NCBI GenBank assembly: GCA_002386405.1
Contig: DGIP01000121.1
Span: 1 to 41,218, forward strand
Reading direction: 5' to 3'
DNA from: Stenotrophomonas maltophilia
GTDB lineage: Bacteria; Pseudomonadota; Gammaproteobacteria; Xanthomonadales; Xanthomonadaceae
DNA: 41,218 nucleotides
In this document: one piece after another, positions 29,401 to 36,133 of the stretch
Layout: every line of letters begins with the position of its first letter
Position numbering within the stretch: the first letter of the stretch is position 1
Notes under the pieces: generated by a model
Told to the model about the DNA's origin: nothing
Seen by the model: the letters and a program-made list of their open reading frames with translations, nothing else
The model's database searches: none
Position numbers and translations under genes: made by a program

Positions 29401-30323
29401 ACATCCACGGCGAGAACGTGCTGCTGTCCAACACGCCGGAACTGCGCATCGTTGCCAACCCCAACCTCGATTTCACCCTGGCCAAGGCCGCCATGCAGCT
29501 GCGCGGCACCGTGCACGTGCCCGAGGCCGACCTGGACCTGGAGCGCCTGGATCGCGGCACGTCGGTCTCCGAAGACGTGGTGGTGCTGGACCCGGCCGAC
29601 CCCGAAGAGGGCCCGAGCCTGCCGCTGGACATGGACCTCACCGTGAGCCTGGGCGACAAGGTGCGCATGGCCGGCTTCGGCCTGAAGGGCGGGCTGGGCG
29701 GCAAGATGCAGGTGTGGTCGCGCCCGGGCCGCGAGATGACCGCCAACGGCGCGCTGGAAGTGAGCGGGCGTTACAAGGCCTATGGCCAGGACCTGACCAT
29801 TACCCGCGGCAACCTCAACTGGAACTTCAACGCGGTGTCCGACCCGCGCATCAACATCCGCGCCGAGCGCCGGGTGGGCGATGTCACGGCGGGCATCGAC
29901 GTGACCGGCCGCGCGCAATCGCCGCGCGTGGATGTGTGGTCGGACCCGTCGATGTCGCAGTCCGAAGCGCTGGCCTTCCTGGTGCTGGGGCGCAGCCTCA
30001 CCGGCGCCAGCAGCGACCAGACCCAGCAGGTCAACGCGGCCTCGGCGGCGCTGTCGGCCGGCAGCGGCCTGCTGGCCTCGCAGCTGGGCGCCAAGCTCGG
30101 CCTGGACGACGCCGGCGTCAGCCAGTCGCGCGCGCTGGGCGGCTCGGTGATCGGCGTGGGCAAGTACATCTCGCCCAAGCTGTACGTCGGCTACGGCGTC
30201 TCGCTGGTCGGCAGTGGCTCGGTGCTCACGCTGAAGTACCTGCTGCGCCGTGGCTTCGACATCGAAATCGAATCCAGCACGGTAGAAAACCGTGGCTCGC
30301 TCAACTGGCGAAAAGAAAAGTAG
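26484..30323 (+). CDS. tamB: Translocation and assembly protein TamB
   Basis: TamB is the inner-membrane-anchored, envelope-spanning partner of TamA and belongs to the AsmA-like lipid-transfer group with a hydrophobic groove. The 1279-residue protein has a short cytoplasmic Pro/Thr/Arg-rich start, one membrane anchor (about residues 25-50, SGFTVLGLVLLALLLVYWLL), and a very long repetitive beta-rich region. The conserved C-terminal TamB domain contains LTITRGNLNWNFNAVSDPRI, then SQSEALAFLVLGRSLTGA and a final amphipathic LYVGYGVSLVGSGSVLTLKY. I chose the GTG at 26484, which overlaps the tamA TGA (GTGA), over the upstream ATG at 26301 inside tamA. Its TAG stop is the TAG of a SMAG-type repeat. 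Confidence 0.95.
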   Translation: MSTPTPTTPTPPPRVRFYRKRRFWAWSGFTVLGLVLLALLLVYWLLQTVAGRDVLLAQVVARLPAGATLTWSKVDGPVAGPLVLHNLDFRYDDIHFTAERAYLDPDIRPLLGRKLQLDALQIKNATLNLAKSDEPFEMPSWPGSLPQIEMPLAIQADTIIIDGFRITQAQEPVIDITKLRGGLEIANGEFRARQLKVDSDLGDFRVDGRYVPRNDYSTDITIGAALPAPRGRTPARLGLVARGNLDRMEIALAGHAPAPLQASLIFDGRDEPVWKASARSKELDLALLVPGMDASTSTPLSLDFQATGKGGQANLQGRIQQGDLAVELAPSNVGLADQVLTVSPLVVKGFGGQARLQGTADFRDRENASLRFAIVANDLTFVPEADPTTPGAAKPVPVTLNEARMGLAGTLKNWAAVGTASVEREQQTADLTFDVRGSDTAARIKQLQAKTPGGALDVTGQVAWAPQLDWDVAAKLAAFDPGYFVPGWDGRLSGNVASKGRQLPPPAGSPAGTAGIYEATVDVPGINGMLRNRRVDAQGRFALRGQQGEGNLRLAVGNSRLTARGSVGDRLDVQAQLEPVQLDDLMPGSTGTLRGQVQVRGPRTAPDITADLVGSGLRYADYSAEALSIRGRLPWQGSNGTLALQGTNVQAGMLLDTITVDARGSVSNLRLDAQAKNELGAVALEGGVRQQGTAWRGDIAALRIAPIKGDAWALRAPATFGIQGSTFTLTDTCLGAATGGALCASANWPRDGLKVRGDALPLALVQPWLPPQSGRRLHLRGEITLDGQIRPRGNAWEGSAKIASLEGGIRLGDNARGELVRYDQFSATLEMTPAQINAKLGVGFQGNGFVDAKVQTGWDANAPLNGELYLNMSRLYWIELFSPDIVRPTGLIEGHVSLRGTRGTPSLGGEAKLSNFKGEFPALGLTFDQGSGSFTAQPDGSAKITAQANSGKGTLYVDGGLSWFGDAQPLQLHIHGENVLLSNTPELRIVANPNLDFTLAKAAMQLRGTVHVPEADLDLERLDRGTSVSEDVVVLDPADPEEGPSLPLDMDLTVSLGDKVRMAGFGLKGGLGGKMQVWSRPGREMTANGALEVSGRYKAYGQDLTITRGNLNWNFNAVSDPRINIRAERRVGDVTAGIDVTGRAQSPRVDVWSDPSMSQSEALAFLVLGRSLTGASSDQTQQVNAASAALSAGSGLLASQLGAKLGLDDAGVSQSRALGGSVIGVGKYISPKLYVGYGVSLVGSGSVLTLKYLLRRGFDIEIESSTVENRGSLNWRKEK

Positions 30324-30341
30324 CGCCAGGCCCTGCCTGGC
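30320..30341 (+). repeat. SMAG-type GTAG element at the tamB stop codon
   Basis: GTAG followed by the stem CCAGGC / GCCTGG. The TAG inside GTAG (30321-30323) is the tamB stop codon. It is a single unit of the same design as 3166-3187 with a different stem sequence. Confidence 0.7.
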
Positions 30342-30392
30342 TGCTGACAATGATCGGCGCGACCGCCCCACAGGGCGCGCGATCCGACATCG

Positions 30393-30550
30393 GTAGGGTC
30401 GCATCCCGATCGACCGCCGACGCGGCGTCAGCGCCCGGTGATGGCATTGCAGTGATCGGCATCGTGTCTCCGCAAGCCATGCGATTGCACAGGTCCATGC
30501 GTTAATGAAATCGCGACCATGGTCGGCAGTCGTTTGGGAACCGACCCTAC
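30393..30550. repeat. 158-bp repeat, copy A
   Basis: A 158-bp unit with perfect 9-bp terminal inverted repeats (GTAGGGTCG ... CGACCCTAC). Each end is a GTAG plus stem-loop, so it looks like two SMAG-like elements facing outward with about 105 nt between them. Copy B at 31256-31413 has the same length, orientation and most of the same sequence. It holds no reading frame with coding character. Confidence 0.8.
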
Positions 30551-30779
30551 CGCGCGGTGCATGCCGAATGCGGCATGGAAATTCTGGTGTTTCACGCTGC
30601 GCAGAGCGGACAGAAAGACAGTTCGCCTACCGCATCACACTTCGCAATGTGCTTGCACCGCAATGGATGCAGGGCACTCGCAGTCCATTTCCGACACAGT
30701 GTTAGGCACTGCCTACCGGTTCGGCCAAATCAACAGATAAAACCGAATTCCGATATCGTCATCGCGTCCGCATGGTAGG

Positions 30780-30926
30780 TCCTGAGTCTAAAAGCTCAGC
30801 AATTCAGCAAGCTTGATGTACTGCGTCGGGAGGGTGGCGGAATACAACACCCTCGTGGAAATACGTCGCACCGTTTCTTGCTAACGGCTTTTAGCCTCCC
30901 GACTCCCTCGCCATCCCGGCGAGGGA
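30780..30926 (+). promoter_or_regulatory. Structured leader upstream of the SymE-type gene
   Basis: The region is full of complementary blocks: CTGAG/CTCAG (30782-30799), GTCGGGAGG (30825-30833) with CCTCCCGAC (30895-30903), GAGGGTG (30830-30836) with CACCCTC (30848-30854), and a perfect 9-bp hairpin (30904-30912 / 30918-30926) just before a strong AGGAGAGG ribosome-binding site (30933-30940). The alternatives overlap, so it could switch. It could belong to the toxin mRNA leader or to an antisense RNA on the other strand. The stretch 30551-30780 shows nothing I can name. Confidence 0.45.
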
Positions 30927-30947
30927 TGCATCCAGGAGAGGCCTACC

Positions 30948-31259
30948 ATGCACGACAACAAAGATGATTCCCGCGCCGACGCCCGATCCCGCGTCACCTA
31001 CCACTGGCGGATGCCCCGCACCGTACTTATCGGCGCAGACCGCCAGGACGACGACGAACCCAAGCCGGGCGAAGTGTTGATCCCCTCACTGCACCTGCGC
31101 GGCATGTGGATGACCACCGCCGGCATGGAAACAGGCTCGCGCGTGAGCCTGCACATCGCGCCGGGCTGCCTGTTGCTGCGGATGGTCAACCCGGTAGTAC
31201 GCGTCGCCTGCCGCCCAGGCTGGTACCAGGCCGCACAGGATTCCACCCGCCGCTGGTAG
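30948..31259 (+). CDS. SymE-type toxin (type I toxin-antitoxin family)
   Basis: This 103-residue basic protein has a C-terminal half that matches the SymE pattern (P.I.L.G.W...AG...G..V.V.V..G.L.L), here IPSLHLRGMWMTTAGMETG followed by SRVSLHIAPGCLLLRM. In E. coli, SymE is an AbrB-fold protein of the SOS regulon. It is held down by the antisense RNA SymR, and more recent family work suggests nucleoid binding. The ATG has a strong ribosome-binding site 7 nt away. I see no clear LexA box, and an antisense RNA cannot be proven from sequence. The gene lies between two copies of a 158-bp repeat, and its TAG stop is the first GTAG of copy B. Confidence 0.75.
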   Translation: MHDNKDDSRADARSRVTYHWRMPRTVLIGADRQDDDEPKPGEVLIPSLHLRGMWMTTAGMETGSRVSLHIAPGCLLLRMVNPVVRVACRPGWYQAAQDSTRRW

Positions 31260-31413
31260 GGTCGCATCCCAATCGACCGCCGATACGTCATCCGGGCCCG
31301 GTGACGGCATTGCAATGATCGGCATCGCGCCTCCGCCAGCCGTGCAACTGCACAGGTCCATGCGCCAAAGAGATCGCGACCATGGTCGGCAGTCGCTTGG
31401 AAACCGACTCTAC
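31256..31413. repeat. 158-bp repeat, copy B
   Basis: This is the second copy of the 158-bp unit, with ends GTAGGGTCG ... CGACTCTAC (one mismatch in the terminal repeat). It fills exactly the space between two convergent genes: its left GTAG holds the SymE-type stop codon (31257-31259) and its right GTAG, read on the minus strand, holds the stop codon of the J-domain-like gene (31412-31410). Confidence 0.8.
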
Positions 31414-32894
31414 CGGCGGCGCGGGGCGTGCGCCGTCGATACGTGATTCACCGCATCGGTGGCCCACAGCAGGAGCGCGGCGGCTACGGCAATTTCACCC
31501 ACGGCCAATACCACGAGGCTGTGTTTGAGCAGAGGAACCACGACAAAGAGCAGCCCGATCATCCATGGACTGAAGGCCATGCGGAAGGGCCCGCGTGCCA
31601 ACAGCCGTACCAGCGCCAGCGCAGCCATCAGCCAGGCAAGGATGACGCCGCCAGGCCGTGCATCGGTCTTCTGCATGATCCACAGCGCGGCGAGGGCCAG
31701 CAAAGGAATCACCAGCAGCCGGACAACCCAGGCCCGATGGCGCGGATGCTCGGGCCCAACCTGCCATTGGACGAAACCACAAAGCGGCAGGATCAATGAT
31801 CCACCGAGCAACAAGGTCAGCCCGCCCACCAGCGCGAGACCCTTAAAGCCCCAATAGCCCGAGTGGCCGTCGGCCACCCCATCCGCCAGCCCCAGCATCA
31901 GCATGAACGCGGCAAACCCCGCCCCCAGCAGTACGCTGCGGAACAATGCGAGCTGCATCTTCGGTCCATTGACCTTATTGGGTGTGGCGAGTGCCCGCCA
32001 GAACGCGAGCTGGCGCGGCTGCAAGGGACGGCTGCCCTCTGTCACCCGCAGGTGCTTCATCAATTCGCCCATGTCGTGTGCACGGCCAGGAAGCGAGGCC
32101 GACAGCAGTGCGCGAAGAAGATTCCAGGGCCGCCGCAGGCGGGTGAGCCGCGGGTCATCATCGGCCGGCGGCACGTACGCCAAAGCGGGTTGCCGAAAGA
32201 CAGTGTGATCAGTGGCGTCCTCGTTATGGAACAGCCACAGCTCATGCAGTCCTGATCGAAGGTCAGACACAGCGAAGGGATCGATTCCGCTGCCCAGATC
32301 GATCCAGCCGAAGAAGGCAGCCAGAACGTCGAACGTGTCTTCATGCACCGGTGGCTTGAGCCAGTGCAGACGCTGCAGTACCGCGTCGCCAATACGGGGC
32401 TTGTCGCTCAGTGACCACAACACCGGATGGTCGCGAAGCCAATCCGACATGGCGCCGGGCTGGGATCTGGCCGCTGTATCGACCACCACGCTTGCGAACC
32501 CCTCGGTGTCCACCGTCTGTTCCTGCGGTGGCTCAGGGGCCGCCGCTGGAACATGGAGCGGCGGCGGCTCATGCGCTGGGTCAGCTTCCGTTGACGCGTA
32601 GGTATCATGCGTCGGCAGGATCCATGCCTGAAATGCCGATGCCGGGTTGTCAGCCGACACTACGTGCGCGCCATCAGGATCCGTCGCGCTACCTGTAGCA
32701 TCCCGCTGCGCCCGGTAGCGGGCCAAACCCAGCGCCGCCTGGTAGGCGTCATGCAGCTCCTGGAACGCGGCCGCATCTTCATCCGGCCGGATCACCTTCA
32801 ACGCCTTTGCATAGGCACGCTTGATCGCACGCTCGTCCGACTCAGCGCCAAGGCGCTGCAGCTCGCCAACAACGTCATCCAGGGTTTCAGTCAT
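31410..32894 (-). CDS. Membrane protein with degenerate J domain, second paralogue
   Basis: This 494-residue protein has an N-terminal J-like domain (about residues 1-60: ERAIKRAYAKALKV... and FQELHDAYQAAL) in which the HPD tripeptide that activates Hsp70 is R36-P37-D38. A Pro/Ala/Glu-rich linker follows, then a globular region with Trp-rich blocks (DWLRDHPVLWSLSDK, FFGWIDLGSGIDPF). Five or six membrane helices make up the last 180 residues. The layout resembles the DjlB/DjlC-type co-chaperones that partner HscC in E. coli. It is the last gene of the hscC operon and overlaps the previous gene by 8 nt. ATG 32894 is chosen for this overlap and for the domain start. Confidence 0.75.
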   Translation of the reverse strand: MTETLDDVVGELQRLGAESDERAIKRAYAKALKVIRPDEDAAAFQELHDAYQAALGLARYRAQRDATGSATDPDGAHVVSADNPASAFQAWILPTHDTYASTEADPAHEPPPLHVPAAAPEPPQEQTVDTEGFASVVVDTAARSQPGAMSDWLRDHPVLWSLSDKPRIGDAVLQRLHWLKPPVHEDTFDVLAAFFGWIDLGSGIDPFAVSDLRSGLHELWLFHNEDATDHTVFRQPALAYVPPADDDPRLTRLRRPWNLLRALLSASLPGRAHDMGELMKHLRVTEGSRPLQPRQLAFWRALATPNKVNGPKMQLALFRSVLLGAGFAAFMLMLGLADGVADGHSGYWGFKGLALVGGLTLLLGGSLILPLCGFVQWQVGPEHPRHRAWVVRLLVIPLLALAALWIMQKTDARPGGVILAWLMAALALVRLLARGPFRMAFSPWMIGLLFVVVPLLKHSLVVLAVGEIAVAAALLLWATDAVNHVSTAHAPRRR

Positions 32895-34341
32895 GGCGCA
32901 CCGCGTTCGTCCAGCGCAGCACCTTGCGATGGCGGTACAGGTCCATTGCCCAGTAGCCCAGGGCACCAATCCAGGCCGGCACCAGCAGCAGGGTGGGCAC
33001 CAGCATCAGGAACAACGCGCCTCCGCTGATCTCCAGGGACTTGCCCTGTCGGTAGCGGCTGCGGACCTGTGCCAGTCGCAGTACCTTCCACGCCAGCGGC
33101 CAGCCGAGTACGAACATCAGCCCGGCCTTCCACGCCAACAGCGGCCAGCACGCCGCTGCCAGCGCAACCAGCAGCGGAATGGTCAGCAACCGCAACCACG
33201 GGCGCCGCGTCGTCGCTGTCTCGGGCGCCATCTGATATCGGTACACAGCATCCTGCGCGATGCTGAGCAGTATCCAGACCGGCGGCAACAGCAGGGCGGC
33301 CAGCAACCAGAGGCCCGCCGTGGGCGTCAGCTGTGGATGCGCCGGGTCCTTGGTGCGTTCAACAATGTACAGACCCACCATCATCAACCCAACGCCAATG
33401 ATCGTGGCCCGGATCACCGCCAGAAGTATCGCGGTGCGATGCAGGGGGCTGCCAGCGGAGGCCCAGAAGTTCGCTTGGCCGGCATTGATGCCCACCGGCA
33501 AAGGTACGCCTGGGTGGCAACCCAGTGCTGCCAGCAGCGCATGCATCTGGCCCGGAGTACGGGGATGCAGCGCGGCAAGCAGGTTGTCCACGTACGAACG
33601 GGATCGCTGCAGCCGGTCAAGCCAGTTGGCGACCTCGCGCTGGGTCATGCGTCGATCGCGCTGCCTGGGCATCAGCGCCGCCAACTCGCCGTGATTGGCC
33701 GGCAACTGCAGCCATGCGCCGTGGGCGCGGTTCGACAACCACTGCAGCTCGTGCATGTCTGCACCGCTGGCCACGTCATCCCAGCCGAAGAAACGGTAGA
33801 TCACGTGCAGGTTGGCACTGCACATCACCACATCGCCTTCGCGCAATGCCGAAATCAGGCGGGCGCTGACCGCATCGCGGGTATCCAGCGACCACTCGCG
33901 GGTCTCCGCCTGCAGTCGGGCCGGAAACGCCTCACGCGCGGTTTCCGCGCCGCGGCGCAGCAGCAGCCTGCAGGCATGCTCCGGCGTGGGCTGGGGCGGC
34001 AGGTCCAGGTCAACCGGCGACAGTACAGGCGCATCGGCCTCACTGGCTCTTCGTGGCGCTGCGGCGCGTGGCGGTGTCAGTGCGTCCGGGGCGGCCACGG
34101 CCACCACCGCGTCGATCTCTCCCCACCGTGCCGCGCCGGGGCGGTCCTGCTCCTGCTGATGCTCCTGCTCCTGCACTGCGCGGCACCGCGCCAAGGCGTG
34201 CTGGTACAGGTCATGCAGGCGTTGAAAGCCGGCCGGGTCTTCGTCTGGCCGGGTCTGCTTGAGCAGACGCGCATAGGCCCGCTTCAGGCCACGCTCGTCG
34301 CCGACGGTGGCAAGGTCCAGCAGCTCACCGGCCCCGCTCAC
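32887..34341 (-). CDS. Membrane protein with degenerate J domain, first paralogue
   Basis: This 484-residue protein is a paralogue of the next gene. The N-terminal J-like domain (GLKRAYARLLKQT, FQRLHDLYQHAL) has R31-P32-D33 where canonical J domains have His-Pro-Asp. Middle parts such as VIYRFFGWDDVASGADMHE and NFWASAGSPLHRTA align in style with the second paralogue. Four or five membrane helices lie in the C-terminal 200 residues. The start codon overlaps the hscC stop by 4 nt (ATGA), which implies coupled synthesis with the Hsp70. Likely role: bring HscC to the inner membrane and deliver specific clients. Confidence 0.75.
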   Translation of the reverse strand: MSGAGELLDLATVGDERGLKRAYARLLKQTRPDEDPAGFQRLHDLYQHALARCRAVQEQEHQQEQDRPGAARWGEIDAVVAVAAPDALTPPRAAAPRRASEADAPVLSPVDLDLPPQPTPEHACRLLLRRGAETAREAFPARLQAETREWSLDTRDAVSARLISALREGDVVMCSANLHVIYRFFGWDDVASGADMHELQWLSNRAHGAWLQLPANHGELAALMPRQRDRRMTQREVANWLDRLQRSRSYVDNLLAALHPRTPGQMHALLAALGCHPGVPLPVGINAGQANFWASAGSPLHRTAILLAVIRATIIGVGLMMVGLYIVERTKDPAHPQLTPTAGLWLLAALLLPPVWILLSIAQDAVYRYQMAPETATTRRPWLRLLTIPLLVALAAACWPLLAWKAGLMFVLGWPLAWKVLRLAQVRSRYRQGKSLEISGGALFLMLVPTLLLVPAWIGALGYWAMDLYRHRKVLRWTNAVRHD

Positions 34342-36008
34342 GCCAGTTCATCCAGCGCAGCATTGAACTGGCGGCGGTCCTGTTCGATCAATGCCGGGTC
34401 CTGCGACTCAAGCGTGTTGCGGAAGCGTGCAATCCACTCCTGCAGGGTGGGGCGCATATCGACCAGTTCTTCGTAGATGCGTTCGGCACGGGTAATCAGC
34501 GCCAGGTTCTGCTGTTGCTCGCGTGGGTGGACCTTGAGCTGCTGCAACCGGGCCAGGCGTTCACGGATCTCGGCGGCATCCAGCAGGCCCGGGTTCTGTT
34601 CGATGACGAGTTCGTGCCGCTGCCCGGTGGCTGCCTCGGTCACTTCGACCTGCAGCAGCCCGTTGATGTCATAGGTGAAGCGCACCAGCACGCCCTCGGT
34701 GCCCTTGCCGGGGGTGAGCGGCACATTGATCTCGCCCAGCTTGATGTTCTTCTCCACCATCGGGCTTTCACCCTGGTAGATATCCACCAGCAGCTGCTTC
34801 TGCCCCTCGTGTAGCGGGAACAGCTGGTCCTCACGGCTGATGGGCACCACGCTGTTGCGGGGGATGATCGGATGGAAGTAGCCGGTCTGCACCTGGTTGC
34901 CCACGCGGTGCGCGATCTGGGTGCCCAGGGTGTAGGGGCATACATCGGTCAGCACCACTTCTTCCAGCGACTGCGCACGGTCCTTCAGGCCTGCGGCAAC
35001 CGTCGCACCCAGCGCAATGGCCTGGTCGGGGTGGATGTGGCGCAGCGGCAGGCGGTTGAACATGCGCGTGACCAGCCGGGCCACCATCGGCATGCGCACC
35101 GCACCACCGACCAGCACGATGTCATCCAGATCGGCCGGCTTGAGCTTGGCATCGCGCATGGCGCGTTCGATCGGCGCACGCATGCGCTGCAGCAGCGGCT
35201 CAGACAGTTGTGCGAAGCCGGGTTCGTCCAGCTCCCACTCCAGGTCATGGCTTTCCAGCCGCAACTGCACGCGCGCTTCGCGGGCATCGGTGAGCTCGCG
35301 CTTGAACTGCTCCAGGCGAAGACGCAGCACGGCGGTGTCGTGCGGGGTGAGCCGGCGCGGGTCGATCCTGTGGCGCGCACAGAATGCCTTGACCAGAAGT
35401 TCGAGGAAGTCCTCACCGCCGAGGAAGTTGTCACCGGCCGTGGCGTGCACTTCCACCACGCCATCGAACAGCTCCAGGATCGACACGTCGAAGGTGCCGC
35501 CGCCGAGGTCCAGGACCAGCACCCGGCCTTCGCCGGCGCGATCGCGCAGGCCGTAGGCAAGCGCCGCCGCAGTGGGCTCATTGATCAGTCGCTCGACCTT
35601 GATTCCCGCCAGTTCCCCGGCGCTGCGCGTGGCCTTGCGCTGGGCGTCGGTGAAATAGGCCGGCACGCTGATCACCGCCTCGGTCACTTTCTCACCCAGC
35701 GCCGCCTCGGCGTCGGCCAGCAGCGAGCGCAGGACCAGCGCGGACAGCTCCTCGGCGCGGAAGCGGCGCTCGCCCAGCCGGGTTTCATGCGGCGTGCCCA
35801 TCAATCGCTTGAAGGTGGCCACGCTCAGCCTCGGCTGGGTCACCAGGCGGTCCTGCGCCGGCTTGCCGACCAGCACGGTGTCGCCATCCAGGCTGACCAC
35901 CGAGGGCGTCAGCAGGTCGCCATGCGCGTTCCGGAACAGTTCCCCGCCCTCGGGCCGGTGCACGCCGATAAGTGAATGCGTCGTGCCCAGATCAATCCCT
36001 ACGATCAT
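34338..36008 (-). CDS. hscC: HscC-type Hsp70 chaperone
   Basis: This DnaK-family ATPase has about 556 residues, shorter than DnaK (about 640) and equal to HscC (Hsc62). The nucleotide-binding domain shows IVGIDLGTTHSLIGV (phosphate 1), RLINEPTAAALAYGL, VLVLDLGGGTFDVSIL (phosphate 2) and DIVLVGGAVRMPMVARL (adenosine site). The substrate-binding beta domain follows (NSVVPISREDQLFPLHEGQ, VPLTPGKGTEGVLVRF), with a reduced helical lid. I prefer ATG 36008 to 36017 because the GGGGGAG block lies 9 nt upstream of it but touches the earlier ATG. It heads an operon with two J-like membrane proteins and is divergent from the S46 peptidase gene. Confidence 0.92.
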   Translation of the reverse strand: MIVGIDLGTTHSLIGVHRPEGGELFRNAHGDLLTPSVVSLDGDTVLVGKPAQDRLVTQPRLSVATFKRLMGTPHETRLGERRFRAEELSALVLRSLLADAEAALGEKVTEAVISVPAYFTDAQRKATRSAGELAGIKVERLINEPTAAALAYGLRDRAGEGRVLVLDLGGGTFDVSILELFDGVVEVHATAGDNFLGGEDFLELLVKAFCARHRIDPRRLTPHDTAVLRLRLEQFKRELTDAREARVQLRLESHDLEWELDEPGFAQLSEPLLQRMRAPIERAMRDAKLKPADLDDIVLVGGAVRMPMVARLVTRMFNRLPLRHIHPDQAIALGATVAAGLKDRAQSLEEVVLTDVCPYTLGTQIAHRVGNQVQTGYFHPIIPRNSVVPISREDQLFPLHEGQKQLLVDIYQGESPMVEKNIKLGEINVPLTPGKGTEGVLVRFTYDINGLLQVEVTEAATGQRHELVIEQNPGLLDAAEIRERLARLQQLKVHPREQQQNLALITRAERIYEELVDMRPTLQEWIARFRNTLESQDPALIEQDRRQFNAALDELA

Positions 36009-36133
36009 CCCTGCCATCTCCCCCTGAGAAGCGCCGATTCTAGCCAGCCCGGCCCACCCCTGACCATCGGGCGTTGCCCCACCGGCCCCCAGTGGCTAAG
36101 GTGCCCGCTCGTTCCGCCGTACTGGATGCACCC

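Noticed and set aside
26283..30404. A 1373-codon open frame antisense to tamB
   Set aside because: Same artefact: low-complexity composition opposite a well-recognised gene with correct start overlap and C-terminal domain.
30505..30778. Several 66-73 codon open frames between the 158-bp repeat and the SymE-type leader
   Set aside because: They overlap each other in all three frames, lack ribosome-binding sites and show no coding bias.
31410..34341. Calling the two J-like proteins ordinary DnaJ co-chaperones
   Set aside because: The HPD tripeptide is RPD in both, the Gly/Phe and zinc regions are absent, and both have multiple membrane helices.
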